DNA of 64,000 nt from Adineta ricciae (GCA_905250025.1 CAJNOJ010000015.1:186001-250000); one strand, 5' to 3'; counted from the first letter of the stretch, positions 1 to 13,007 are shown. Program-made: numbers and translations. The notes: generated by a model not told the origin, from the sequence alone.

Positions 1-2248
1 TCCCGTAGAAAAAGCATTCTCATCGCGAGTCCTCCCTCTCTCTGCTGCTTACTTTACAACAGATTGTGAATGCTCTCAGAGGATTTAATGTTTTCTCCGT
101 TGTATTCGACAGAGCACCAACTGCTTCCAAAAACTTCATGTACAATTGCCGTTGGTTATATGATAATTTCAATAAAATGACATATTCCGTTTTGGGCGGA
201 AGGTCTGTCTGTAGAACATCGTGACCCCGTCTGCCACAAAGAAAAAGAAAACAGTGAGTGTTGTTTAAGAGAACGAAATCGACAAGAATACCTTTGAATA
301 AAACCCTCGAGTAAACTGTGCAAAACATGAGCACGTGCACGCATGAGTTGTCTGTCTTCTGACGTTGAATCAACACATTGACCGTTGAGAATGGGCCGTT
401 CGAACATATTACAAAATTCTTGTTTGCTGCCGAGATAGTTTGGACGGATAAAATCAACCATGCACCAATATTCTAAGTGTATTTTCGGAGTCTATTGTTT
501 CAGTTAGAGTTCTGACTTACCAATAAGATTATTCTGTAAAGGATAACCGGTGAGAACAATCCGACGCCTAATAAAAGAGAGAAAAAGGATTGAAATGATG
601 TTATTTATATTCTTACTGAGTTCGAATTGATTTTAAAGCAATGGCAACACTAGCCAGATGATTCTTTATTCGATGACCTTCATCACAAATGACAAGATCA
701 GGATTAATCAATGCATTTGCTACATCTACATGAATAGAAACGAAATAAACATTCGTGCTCATAGATAAGCGATCTCCATACCTTCCATCGTATCGAAATT
801 TTTCTCCTCTTCCTCGCCATCCTGAAACACAGACGCTGTTGGACTCGGTATGTTCATAGTTTTCATTGAATTCGTAGTTTTCATCGATGTACTCATTTGC
901 ATAGGTTTCTTCGTCACCAACAACCGAAACATTTCATAACCGATAATCAGTGTTCCACCTGTTTGAGCCCAATTTTGAACAATTTTAGCACGTTGAACAA
1001 ATTTCTTCGAAGTTTCATTCAATATATACAATTGATACGGACGAGTGTATCCAACATTCGGATCATCTATTGGACACCAACGATTGAACTCATTTGCCCA
1101 ATTTTGTATAGTATTTATCGGTACAACAACCAGAATTGATTTTGCTGTTGTGTGACGTAGAAAAATATCAATGAAGGTGATTACCTAAGAAGAAAGAAAG
1201 CGATTCATTAATCTCGAAGTCGATATGATGCTTTTTACTTGTAGTGTCTTTCCACAACCCATGGAATGCGCAAGAATACAACCGAGACCGGGTGTTGCTT
1301 GAAAACGTTGCAGAGACTCAACGATATTGTCGTACATAAAACGTATGCCACCGATTTGATGAGGTTTAAGAACTGGGGAGAGATGTCGGGTTATATACAA
1401 ATCAGGATCGTCACTCGGATGATTCACATTCACCAAAATATTTCCTAGAAACGCAAGTCCAAATATTCAGCAGAACTTTCTAGTTTAGTTTATACCATAT
1501 TCATCGGGTATATTCACCCGATCATAGACATGTAAACGTTGCAATTTCTTGGTTACATTGTCATTTACATATTCAGTGTCACTGTCGACACATTGAACAT
1601 CAGAATCATTACCATCATCATCAGCAGTACTTCTATTCATATCTGAAGAAGGTTTGAACACTACAGATTATGACTGCGGATATAAGAAACATATTTACCT
1701 GAAGACTTCAGCAATGCTGAATTGTACAGTTGCTCGTTATCGTCAACATCATCATCATCACCACCTCCTTCGTCGAGTACAATGTATTCTTGTTGATTGG
1801 GCGAATGAGTCACTGGATGAACGTTGTTGTTTAGTAAATGAGCATGATCTGCATTGATTTCTTCTAATCTTTTCAATCTATCTTGTTCAGCTTTCAGTGC
1901 TGATAGTGTATCACCTTGTAATTTATCGTTGGTAAATAAATTTCGAATGTTTCTTCGCATATACGCAGGTGTTTGCTTTGACTTTTTTGCTTCAGTCGAA
2001 TCTTTTTTATGTTCACGTTTACGTTTTCGTTTCTGATTATCTTCATTGTTATTCGGCAATGATAAATCTTTTTTCTCGATGCTTTGTGGCTCAGTGAATG
2101 ATAATACTGGCGACGAAGAAGTAGACGAAAACGAGTACGACGACAATGGGGATGATGGTGTTTCATTAACATCGGAAACTCCCATACTCTCGTTAGGATT
2201 TGGAAACCATTCATCAAGCAGATTTGATAATGAAGAATCAACCATCAT
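1..2248 (-). CDS. RAD54L2: RAD54L2/ARIP4-like SNF2 helicase, partial
   Basis: N-terminal part of a SNF2-family chromatin-remodelling ATPase, cut by the window start after an exon that ends near base 53. The ATG at 2248 opens an acidic, Ser-rich, low-complexity N-terminus with a basic stretch (KKSKQ). The helicase core follows: [15 protein letters not shown], then the Walker A motif [10 protein letters not shown], motif II DEGH inside an exon at about 640-720, LTGYPLQNN and [12 protein letters not shown]. These are signatures of the RAD54L2/ARIP4-ATRX branch. RAD54L2 fits better than ATRX because of the HQIGGIRF context. Several short introns split the core. Walker A has Cys where relatives usually have Leu (GLGKT), while the catalytic Lys is kept. 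Known relatives are nuclear DNA-dependent ATPases that modulate steroid-receptor transcription and SUMO-linked chromatin. The C-terminal helicase lobe lies outside the window. Confidence 0.88.
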
Positions 2249-3256
2249 TAACAGTGAGAAAAATAAAAATCATTCCATCTAAAGAAAAATTTCATTAAGA
2301 CTTCTCGTTGCCAAAATCTTATTTGTTCAAAAGTGCGATATTATCCATACGTATTTTTTATTTATTTACTACCTTTAATGGACTTGTACTTCATATATTC
2401 TGACGGCTCACTTTGATTGGATATGACGTTTTAGCCAATGATGATAGATTTCAGATGCTAGTCGATAGATGCAAGGAAGAAAACGTGTTTGTTAAAATTG
2501 TAGATAAGAGTATCTACTTTCCATATACGGAGTATCAGACCATACTATTGATTTAGTTAAATGTATATTGCAAATAATTATACGCGACTGAGATCAGACT
2601 TCGTCATCGTATTGAAATTAATGTATTTTCACTGTATACGCAATGAGGAAGTGCAAAACAGAACTATGAGTTAACTGATGTGTTATGACTATGTGTACGT
2701 GGAAGTAATGCTTGACTAAAGTAAGTTTCATACTGTAGCACACATAGTAATATAAACGATGAAATTACTCCGAATAACTACGGATACGTGGATGGTTAGA
2801 GTTAATTTTTCTACATCGTCGTATATTAAATATTACAGTTATTAAACTATTTATGAATACGGAGCAATATTGATGAGTTTTCTCTTCCATTTCAACACCG
2901 CATTAAATAAGAGTAGCTGAGGGGAAGCATTTATTTTATAAACAATAGAAGTCATATACTATGCCGAAGCTTTTTCGTATTTGCCGACTGTTATCAGCTT
3001 TATGCGTCATACGGTTAACCGAACGGAATAAACTGATGACAAATGGTAAGTTTATCTTGACTTATGAACTATAAAATACTACGGCACCTGTCTTCGTACT
3101 GGTTGATGGCTGTGCACGATTTGTGAGTTCAACTATCTATTCTGTTACGATTGGTTATTTTATTCAAGCCAATACTATTTTCCACTTGACAAAATTCATC
3201 ATGATTCGATTCGTATGAATAATTCTTAACTGTGTGTTGTGTTTGTGATATTTCAG
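2249..3256. other. intergenic, divergent promoter region
   Basis: About 1 kb between two divergent starts (RAD54L2-like on the minus strand, coiled-coil gene on the plus strand). No convincing coding exon is seen. A good splice donor (ATG|GTAAGT, exon end about 3045) and an acceptor ending at 3256 suggest a 5'UTR intron of the plus-strand gene. A short open stretch from 2962 does not join in frame to that gene through this donor. Confidence 0.4.
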
Positions 3257-4203
3257 ATGCAGTCATCGAATAGCACATCGCCTTTACTGAATCATGCTAT
3301 GAGAGTTCGTGCAAAGAATGTTGAACTACGAAAGAAAATTGCACAGTTAGAAAGCGATGTTCAATTCGTTGAAAAGGATATCTTGACATTAACGCATACA
3401 TACGATGATCTCGCTGAACAATGTCAAGTTCTACGGGAAAAACAAACAGATAAGAAAAAAGATCTTCTTTTACAACAATGTCAAACTCAATTCGATCACT
3501 ACATCAATGACATAGAGAATTATATTCTTAACAAACAATGGAATCTTCCAATAATCGAAAAAACATCTGTCCTATGTAAGATTATCCTTTGTACTTTTAA
3601 AGCTTAGGATTAAAAGTTCAGAAAATCCACATCTCACCCGCGTAGATAACGCGCAAATGAAATTTTCTAATCATAAATAGAGCCGTGATTAACACCAACA
3701 TAAACTTAATGCATACAAGCCAACACGAGCATAAACTCCATTTAAGTGTTGACTAGAATTGGAAATTTTTTTTTTCTTCTTTTCTAGCCCCGAAATTAAC
3801 ATCAACGATCTCTTCCGATCATAAAACAGACGACCTGCCAGTTCCAAATCTAAACGATGTTCTCAATCAACAATTAGAATCTGTAGAAAACTGGCTGATG
3901 GAAAGTGCAGTAACAGATATCGATAAGCAATCGCCGATATTAATCGAACCTCAGCATATGGATGATGGCGCAGATGATTTATACAAAGATTTGATCTTTC
4001 CGGCAATATCTGACGATATTCCTACTCATACTGAAGAAATTCAACTCGATGAAAATGATCGGCAGGAAGATTTTGTCAAAACCATCTCACCAAAAATGTC
4101 CCAAGAGCCACATCAACGGCTCGATAAAAACCAGCGTCGATTTGCATTAATGAGACAACTAGCTGAAAAATCGAACAAAACAGTTACTCGAAAATTATTA
4201 TAA
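3257..4203 (+). CDS. coiled-coil protein of unknown function
   Basis: Two-exon gene, 3257-3575 and 3788-4203, giving about 244 residues. The join (ctat|gtaag ... tttctag|cccc) keeps the frame. Residues about 15-85 form a heptad-rich coiled coil (VELRKKIAQLESDV, then VLREKQTDKKK). The second exon is acidic and probably disordered, and ends in a basic tail (FALMRQLAEKSNKTVTRKLL). No catalytic motif, signal peptide or membrane segment is visible. The start ATG directly abuts a TTTCAG acceptor, so the mRNA probably begins with a 5'UTR exon or a trans-spliced leader. I do not recognise the family. A kinetochore, centrosome or cytoskeletal adaptor would suit the shape, but that is a guess. Confidence 0.75.
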
Positions 4204-4459
4204 TCTGTCTTTCAAAGAATTTTCTTTCTTCTTCTTTTATATATCCTGAGTATTCATGCAGATAAACATTCATTTCTAATGGTTACTTCGAAATAAATCA
4301 TTATGAAAATAGTTTGTTTACTTCTTCTTTTTATTACAGAGGAAATTACCACAAATTGATTAGTTTTTTTTTCCTGAGCAAAATTTCACACTCAGAGAAA
4401 TGGTGAAAAAGCATCTAATTGCTTATTTTGAAAATTTTCGTTAGCAAACGTCCCAGTAG

Positions 4460-5835
4460 TTATCGAACATGATAGACATAACGATTTAACTGATAAACTA
4501 ATTGTCCAGTAGTCGAACTTGGCAAGGCACGAAGACACGATGAGTACGTTTCGAGTTTCAACGAAACTGCATAACCAACGTAGTTTGACGTTACAGTTTC
4601 ATTACAAAGGTAATTTGGGTTGATCAGACTATTCTCCGATGACCATTGAAAATAATTGACGATGGGATTCGTCGTAGCAAAAAAGATCGATGTCCAATTG
4701 AAAACACGTGCATTTTGAATAAGCAGATACGTCATCTGATAGTCGTATTCGATTGTTGGTAAACTGTAGATAGATGAAAGTACTGCATACGTCCCAAAGG
4801 TCGCATTTGTTGGTAAGGGAATATAGTAACAGATTCCATCGTAGAGAAAAAAATTTTCTCCAAAGCATAATTCGCAAGTTGATGTTTGACCAGACCAATA
4901 TTGAGTATTAACCAACGGACAGTGACAATAATTATTAATACAGTTCAAATTGGAGTAACATTGTTGACTATTGTTACAGAAGGAACCATTATTTAGACGT
5001 GAATGACATATTTGTCCATTCCAAAACGAATTTTGACTGCAAACGCATTTTGAATTAGTTGTATTACAAATTAACGATGCTGAACTATCACAATCGGAAC
5101 TAGTAATGCAGTATTGACCATGTGTAGAAGAATTGGTGCACCTATTTCCATTCCAAGACTGTCCTACCAGACAGGTGCATACATTTGATCTAATACAAGA
5201 TTTTCGGATTCAACATCAATTAAAATGCTTCTATGAAATTCAAATTACCTGCAAACAAGTCCGCTCACACATTGACTTGCTAAGGTACACGGTTGTACAG
5301 CGTTGTAGGGTAACTTGGGATTACATGTAGTTTGATTGTAATAGCTATCGGATGGGCAATCGCACTGGTATGTACTTTTTGAACAAGTTAAGTATTCCAT
5401 ACAAGAATCACTTTGTGAATTACACATTTGACCAAAAACGAGTCGCTCTTGGCAATGATTGTCTGTGTAATACATACCTATTGTACAATCACAGAATGAA
5501 CCATTCCAAAACATATTATTTAAACATGCACACTGATTTGTAACTGTACTGCAATATAGTCGTAATGTTCGATCACATTCGATGATGGGAGATGTTGTGA
5601 TGAAATCAGTTGAGCAACTATCGTTGTACCACCGTAAATAGTTGATGGTTACCGATGGTTTTCGTAGGAATGCAATCATGAGGATAATAAATAGAGTGAT
5701 TAACACAAATGCATAACAATACCAAAAGATTCGAGCATCTTTTCGGGAATAACAACAGTAGAACCGAATATTTTTCCATGCTGATTTGTTTACTATTGAT
5801 CGGAGATGATTTTGAAAAGTTTGTGCATCTGCCAT
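4460..5835 (-). CDS. type II membrane protein with Cys-rich repeats
   Basis: Two exons, 5249-5835 and 4460-5189, joined in frame across a 59-bp intron. The product has about 438 residues. A short cytoplasmic N-terminus is followed by one hydrophobic segment at about residues 38-58 (WYCYAFVLITLFIILMIAF), so the rest is predicted outside the cell. The ectodomain holds repeated Cys modules, each containing a short W/Y-N-G element before a Cys pair: MFWNGSFCDC, SWNGNRC, SFWNGQIC, QYWSGQTSTC. They resemble degenerate EGF-like modules. Many N-x-S/T glycosylation sites are present. The last about 150 residues have fewer Cys and may be a separate domain. No named family is recognised. Surface receptor, adhesion or lectin-like roles are possible. 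The ATG at 5835 is the only one before the membrane segment. Confidence 0.8.
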
Positions 5836-6523
5836 TGTAAGTTAATGTTAGGCGGTTCGATCGAATCGAAAAAGAACCTGTTGTGCTTTTGCTTTCGAAT
5901 AACATTATTTTATGCATGAAATCATAGAAATCTTTCAATTGAATTTGTCTTAAATTGAATATAAAATAAAATAATCTTATTTGATGAAATCTTACGAATT
6001 CGCCCGAAAGAGAACTCACATGATCTAAATAGAAAAGAAAGTAACAGCATATCGTTTAAGCTATACGTTTCACATAAGATTTGCCTTGGATGGTACATAT
6101 CTATGTGTCCTTTATCGCTCAAGTACACTGTGCGGAAACGCTACGTGTTCATGTGTGCCTCGTTCATTGATGAATACCTTATATTGCCAAAACGGAAGAT
6201 AAACATCATTTCCAAGAGTGATTGAGTGCATTTTTTATGTTGTCGTATTATCGAGAGTCATTCATTATCGAAAGAAAATGACACGCAATTCGTGATAATG
6301 AATGGGTTCGAATCGTGTACTCACCGTGCAGAAAGTACACATTTCTTCAATCGAATGTATTTCTGTATAGACAAAATGCTTTTATTCTAAACTCCATAAA
6401 ATGAGGATCACATCATGTTGTTTTCATGTTGAAAGAAAAAATTACATAACTTATGACAGTAGTTATCAATTTCCCAAAAGAGCAGACGCATAGTATGACA
6501 TCGGAGAGCAGAAGTTCAATTGA
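5836..6523. other. intergenic, no gene seen
   Basis: AT-rich spacer upstream of the Cys-rich membrane-protein gene and downstream of the small minus-strand ORF. Open frames here are short and lack codon character. No tRNA, repeat or clear promoter motif was found. Confidence 0.4.
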
Positions 6524-6799
6524 TTATTGATGAATTAGATTTCTCACGAATGTTCTTGCAAAGGCGCCAACGTCGTTAGTTACAACTGGATTAATGCCAA
6601 TCATGTTGGCGGCAGCTCGAGATGCTTCTGCAAATCCGTGCGTTGGCTGAAATTGGTGCATACCGCCAAAAGCTGGTTGAAGATGGCTTGGATGAGAATG
6701 GTATGAACGATTGCCGTTGTTGACATAAGCCTGCATTTGGGCAGCAATGTTTTGGTAGTGCATGCCAGTGGCTGGACTCATTCCAGTAGGTAGACTCAT
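6524..6799 (-). CDS. small Met/His/Gln-rich protein, unknown
   Basis: Single-exon ORF of 91 residues starting MSLPTGMSPATGMHYQN. It is rich in Met, His, Gln, Gly and Ala and has no membrane segment or signal peptide. A pyrimidine-rich acceptor (TTTCTTTCTCAG) lies about 15 nt before the ATG on the coding strand, which is the pattern seen at other starts in this window and supports transcription. The composition resembles a disordered tail of an RNA-binding or transcription factor. The ORF may instead be the last exon of a longer gene, although no upstream exon was found in the 440 bp before the GPCR gene's stop. Function unknown. Confidence 0.5.
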   Translation of the reverse strand: MSLPTGMSPATGMHYQNIAAQMQAYVNNGNRSYHSHPSHLQPAFGGMHQFQPTHGFAEASRAAANMIGINPVVTNDVGAFARTFVRNLIHQ

Positions 6800-7239
6800 T
6801 GTCGGGTGATAACTGAGAAAGAAACGACGACGAAGATGGTGATTACTTTACTTTGTGTTTTATTTCACTATCGAACGTCGTAAATATAGGCGCAAGACGC
6901 CTGACCAAATGATGCCTTCATAATGTCATGCATTCAAGCATAACGACAGGGGAGAAGGAGAGAGAAAAAAACTAATTAACCATGAATCATATCTATTGGT
7001 AAAACACAGTGCCCTCAAAATCAGGAAGTAATGACAATAAATGATCGCATCTGGATGTATGATTTCGAAAGAAAACTATGCTTTTTTTCTATTTGTTTGT
7101 TTCTCTTTCGCTGTGCTAAAGGACGAACAAAAGCCAGAAGAGAAGATTACACGATAGGAAATTCAACACAACAGAGTTAACAGTCAATCTAAAACACATG
7201 CATTTAGATTGGACAGGGAACAAACGATTACAGTCAGTG
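6800..7239. other. intergenic, no gene seen
   Basis: About 440 bp between the 3' end of the GPCR gene and the small Met/His/Gln-rich ORF, both on the minus strand. Nothing was recognised apart from the acceptor-like tract just before the small ORF. Confidence 0.4.
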
Positions 7240-9912
7240 TTACGATGTGCCAATCTGCTCTTTCAGTTGTGTCATATTTGTATTCGCTGTTCGGAATGGT
7301 TTGCCTTCGATTAACGAATCTAATCGAGTATTTGACGACCTTCGTTGTTTTGCTAGCAGATTTTGGTTCATTTTACTATCACGAAGTCGATCTTCCAATT
7401 GATACGATGACGTTCGACTAAATTCCGATCTACAGCATATTGGTGTACCGCCTTGACAACCGAGAAGATGATGTTTGATTTGCTGAATGTCACTCTGAAA
7501 ATAAACGGCTCGGTTTTGTCCTTACACATCATGTACCATCGATTAACCTACCCGAAAACGATTATTAGCAAAGCCATAGATAATCGGGTTAATAGCTGTA
7601 TTGGAAACAGTGAGAAAATGACATGCTATGTATAGAAGTTGAAGTAGTGTTCCACGACTACAAAAATTCTGATAGGGCGTTCCCTGATCACACAACAGAT
7701 TAACGCATAATTGGAATACGTTCATTGGCAACCAAAGCACAGCATAGAGAATAACAACAGCTACTAGCATTTTTAAGCCCTAGAAGGACAAAAAAGTATT
7801 TAATAATAGACCAAACATGATAAATAAATTCTAATCAAGATTAATCGTATCATTGTATTTATCAGGGAGTTGACTATCGGAAATGTGTACGAGAAAAGTT
7901 GTTTCGTGAGATTTAATTTAAGATTCTCTTTAATCATCGAGAAATAATCTTTATTGTTGATGTTTGTTTAGCTCGTTTTAGCTTACACATCTGTTTTTAT
8001 CCCGTAGAAGAAGAAAAACTATTTCTAGTTAGTCGTTGATTTTCGTCATGAGGCACTACTAATTAAAACTCGAAAGTTTGATAATAATCCAGTTAGACAG
8101 ATTTACAGAAGTATATTTGTCTCCGAAGTGAGAACGCGCATTTTATTTCTTGATATTATTGCGTCAGGTCAAAAGGACCGTCTGGACAAGAAACGTATTG
8201 TTCAAGACGTTAACAATAACATCTTTAACCTGAAGTCTACGGTTTCCTAAATCAAATCTGCATAATTGATTGTTTCAGTTCTGATTAGTACTCATTTCTT
8301 CAGCATTGTCAATAAATAATCGAAACGTCAGAGATGAGCTATGTCTAGTGGAAATCTTTCAGTCGATATAAATTTCGCTCATTTTATGCGCCTGTCAGTT
8401 TTGCTCAAGTAAGAATGCATAAAATGAGAATTGAATTGCAAGTAAATGCAATCACACACTCATTATTAATCATGCATTGGTTTTTTTTTCTTTTTCAAAT
8501 CCATTTGAATTTCCAGGAGAGAAAAGACCTGTCCAGATTCATTATGTTGAACAGGTATGTGGGTTGTCAAGAAGCAGCAATGAGAGATGCTTTGAAGAGG
8601 AAAATAGCATATCTAGTTTATCTTGAGGCGATATTTTAAATTTTCTTGCTTTTTCTCCTTGTGCTCCTTCAAGTGTTTAAAATAAAAAAAGTAACATCTT
8701 CGGTGTCTATTTTCTTCGAACAGAAGTGGCATATTAGTAATACATCGGTGCACTTTTCGGATGTCCGTACGGGCTTTTCATAGTGATATTTCATTATCGA
8801 TCTAATGGAACTAATTAGAAACAATGATCTAAATCATTCTTCTCTTCCCTCTGTCTCGTATACAGTAGTGAAAAAGTCGGAAGGCAAGTTTGCCCATTTC
8901 CGCTTAGCGTTAAGTAATTGAGTCGGAAAATTAAGCTCAACAAAGAAAGATGATTTTAATTGAAAAGATTCGCGTTTGTTTTCTTACAACGATCTTATTT
9001 AATTAAGTCAGCGAATCACATAGTATTTACCTGTTTTAATTTTTTTTTAAATTGTACACTTTCATGCGTATTCAATATACTGTTTGCCACGCTTCCATTC
9101 ATTTCACCTGCTACATCTGTTGAACGATGCCACAACATCGCAGCTATGCGAAGATAAACAAAAGCGATGACAGACAGAGGAACAAAATATGTTTGTAGGA
9201 AATTGAAAATTGTACGTTGAACTTCAACGGGTGGTGCACCTTTATTCGGCACGCATTGAATTGTATCCACGATTTTGTACTGAAAATCCAACCGTATTGA
9301 AGACGTATCAGATAAATATGTACCATTGATCTTGAGATAATTGATAAAGCTGGCTAGCGAAGTTCGAGATGTAACCCATAGACGTTTCTCTTCCACGGGA
9401 TTCGATCTTGCCGGTGATTTGATAATCGCTAGAGCGATGCTTAGAATCCAGATGATGGTTAATGCAATGACATTTCGTTTGGATCCCGAGTAAATTTTCA
9501 TTGTTAACGGATATCTCACAGCACAATAACGATCGATAGCGATAATTATCAAGGTTACCAAGACACCGGTCACTGAGAAGGTTTTGAAGAGATCGAGAAC
9601 AATGCATAATTCGCGAGCATACAACCAACGTTGAAAAATCACCGATGTTATTGTAAATGGAATACAATACGCCGTCATAATTATATTGAAAACGGATAGA
9701 TTGAGCAAAAACGGGGACAGATCGGATCGCGAGCGACGCCCAAACAGAAAAATGATCATGGCAATAAAATTTGTGAAAAATGAAAAGACAATCATGATAC
9801 CATAAATGATTAAAATAATCGCCTCATATGTATACAAATCTGCGAAGGTTAGATAAGTTAATGGATAAGACGAATAAGCTTCTAAGAATTGCGTTGTATC
9901 GTTATAGGTCAT
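7240..9912 (-). CDS. class A (rhodopsin-type) neuropeptide-like GPCR
   Basis: Three exons, 9031-9912, 7552-7779 and 7240-7494, all joined in phase 0, giving about 454 residues. N-glycosylation sites precede TM1. Visible landmarks are Asn1.50 in TM1 (TNFIAMIIF), Cys3.25 (RELCIV), DRY at the end of TM3 (AIDRYCAVRYP), the TM6 WLP core (LYAVLWLPMNVFQL) and NPIIY in TM7. The TM2 position normally held by Asp2.50 is Asn (LNLSVFNIIM). The TM6-TM7 pattern is closest to NPY/tachykinin/RFamide-type peptide receptors, but the ligand cannot be named from sequence. Exon 3 encodes a Ser/Arg/Lys-rich cytoplasmic tail. The first intron (7780-9030) is 1.25 kb, far longer than most introns here, and separates TM5/loop 3 from TM6. 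The ATG at 9912 gives a normal-length extracellular N-terminus. Confidence 0.9.
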
Positions 9913-12646
9913 ATTGAGTGGTGGATTTGATCTTAAATTAATTAAATCTAGAAATCAGATAAAAACAAAAAGAAGAGAGTGAGTCGTATTATTTTATATC
10001 GCGCATATTCACATCGGTTCTTTCTACTTTCTTCTTTTCCTCTTCTTTGGCAAAACACCAATGATATCTATAGCAAAGATTTTCTTTGATAATAAAAGTT
10101 TTTATAATAAAGTATGACAGGTCAATGTACTGCATAAAGAAGTTTACTGAAGAATAGTAATCTCTTTTGATAGAAGAAAACAGGGCAAGTATCATTTTTC
10201 TCTAGACAAAATCTATTTAGAAACGAACAAGAAATAACAAAATTAAAAAATAATTATCTTAGGAAAACTTCTTGCAGTTTGTTTTTTCCTCTCGAGGTAT
10301 ATTACTCTCGAAAGAGAAAGAAAAGAGAGAAAGCGAAACGCAACACAACGAGGTTGGTTGTATATTTCCACGTCAATGGCATGTCTGTAACTTATCATCA
10401 TGATCGTACTTGTGCTTACTAGCATTGCAGAAGTGAAGTATGACGGACGAGATTCTCTTGATGAAAATCGAACACGTTCTATGAGACTATTCAATAATAC
10501 TTAAGTATATCTGTTTAGAAGCTGACAAACGATTTATTTGTTCATGTTTCAAAAGAACATCGACGTTCGTGTTTCTAATTCAATAGAGCTCTCCAATTCT
10601 TTGCGAACGATTATCTGGTATAGTGTACAAAGAAAAACGAGCAAGATTTGCTTTCCGCCAATACGTGAATCTCTTTGGAATTGCAGTTTGTTGATTCTTA
10701 TCTGTTGGAAATTCTTCTTCTGCAAACACATTCAACTAACAAGTCCATCCATCATGTTTTTTACTGAATGAATAAACATTCATACTCAACACATTGACGT
10801 CATAGACCCAAAAATAATATTTTTGTCTGTAAAGGTTATTAACAAGTGTCCGAAGAAAACTCGAATAACTATGAAATAAAACTTTAATTAACAAATCTCA
10901 TTGCATGATCACAAAGGAAATTTGTTGGTAAACATTTTTTTATTAAATAGAATTAATCGTGTGTGTGTGTGCGTATTAGATTCAGTGAATGAGGTTAACT
11001 TCTCCAAATTCAAGAATAAGAAACGTTTCTATTCAGAATTCTTCAGTAAGCATACGCACAAAGTGATATTATATTATAATCAATCTTCAACGTGCAAGTA
11101 TAACCTTACATTGTTCACTCAATCGACTATACATTATCAAATTGTCATGCAATAGACACCTAGGAAGTCTTTTAGTTCGAGTTCACGTGTGGAAGATCAC
11201 AGGTGGGCTATCCTTTTCAGAATGATTACATCGTGAAATGTCATGAACTGATCACGACGTAGTGGTAATGGTTGTTAACCTATATTAGTTTTCGACTTTC
11301 CTAACCAGAAAATATGCTCGACTTCTTTTCTCAACTAATTGTTTATATTCACAGAAAAATATCGAGACGAAACAATAAACTTTTGATTTCCCATGTCGAA
11401 ATCATCTTTAAACATTTATTGCTTGCGTGATCATCGATATTCTATGATGATTTATTTGAAATAAACGTGAATTACGCAAAGATATTTTTCCACTAAATAC
11501 AAAAAGGTCTACTTAACTTAACCTGAACATTTTCCAGCATGATTACTTAGAAGATTCTATGTCTATATTGACATTACTATTTGTCGTGGGACGCAATACA
11601 CTTCATTGTTATGTAAACGAAAAAAAAAACATTTCTTTTCAGAAGGAACCGATCACCAAGGCAATATATAATCGTGGATAGGGGAAAAACTAATTTATAT
11701 CGTAGCAGGCTGTTCCTTATGAAAAGAAACAGTCATTCTTTTCTTCTTTTCTGTCGTACATCAATGTCATGCATATTAAATACAATTCTGACGCAGTCTG
11801 TTCCCTTGTAGTTAAAATTATCCGACCCAAAACACGAAAACATCGCCTTATCTTCATATATATGAATTATTTAATTATTGTCGGTACATCAAACAAAGAA
11901 AAAACATATGTGTATATGAATTGTAAACGCGATAGCTCCACGTGTCTATCTCAAAACTGGATGTACGTACTGATAGAGTCATGAGTTCATTAGAAACTTA
12001 TTCTAAGTTACTTTGACATACACATGATAGGCATCATCGATGAAAGTTAATATATGAAGGCTGAAAACAGACGGATGTATATAGTACTGATCTAAGTATG
12101 CAAAACTTACTTGAGACATAGTTGCAATACTGTCGGTGGATATTGCGCTTCATATATAAAATATGATCCAGCTGCCTGTCTAAAGAAAAGTACTTTGGAC
12201 ACCTTTTTTACTCGAAGTGAAAATAGACGTGATGTTTGTGATGTCTAAAAGCATTGTTTAGTCGCAGTTGCACGCATCTCAGTAGTCCTTTTCAGATCTC
12301 CCTCTACGATTGAAATCGAGGCATCACCTGCTATAGCTTTTGGTTCTCTAAACTATATTCAGAGTGTCATTTTTAGGTCACAAGAAAAATAAATGCCGAT
12401 CAACGATGTAGAAATGTGCCATTTTCTCGTTAGTGCTATTCAAACTGTTGCGCGCATGTGCATTGAACTGAATCGGTAGATGAAAAAGTCAAAATTTGAT
12501 CGATACGTCCATTCGAAGAGAAAATAGGAAAAAATCTGACAGATGTCAAACTCTGTGAAAAACAATGAAAAGCAAACTATGACAAAAAAAGAGTAACAGC
12601 CTGGACTAATGATAATAAATTCGGGCGTTTAGCCTGAAATATGACT

Positions 12647-12672
12647 TTTTTGTTTTGTTTTGTTTTGTTTTG
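12647..12672. repeat. (TTTTG)n pentanucleotide tract
   Basis: About five tandem TTTTG units, flanked by non-repetitive AT-rich sequence inside the gene-poor block. Confidence 0.9.
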
Positions 12673-13007
12673 TATAACTTCACTGGAGCTATCTATAATG
12701 ACATTGTGAGTGTCAAGTACTTTATTTGGTGTCTTGCACGAGTGAGTACTCTTGTTTGTGTTTTAATATGTTACATTCACGAAAACAATATCTATCATTT
12801 TTTTCTAATATCGAGGGTATACGACAAAATTAGGTAGTTTCATCATTGAATTGGAATTATAAGTACAAGAACTGATTTTTCTAAGGGGTTCTATCCTCAG
12901 TCGCATATGAAGAAAAACAATTACTTACTATGTTGTCACGTCAACACTCGACTTGATTGGAAAAGCAAGATTAACTATGAGATAGATTAGTAGTAACGAA
13001 TATAGAC

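Noticed and set aside
6300-6320. GGTTCGAATC resembling a tRNA T-arm
   Set aside because: No acceptor stem, D-arm or anticodon arm could be folded around it.
8415-8639. 74-codon frame inside the GPCR intron, plus strand
   Set aside because: No domain, splice partner or codon bias; it lies in the long intron and looks like chance.
10243-12837. Several 60-85-codon frames in the gene-free block
   Set aside because: Composition matches translated AT-rich noncoding DNA; no motifs, no splice partners and no consistent strand.
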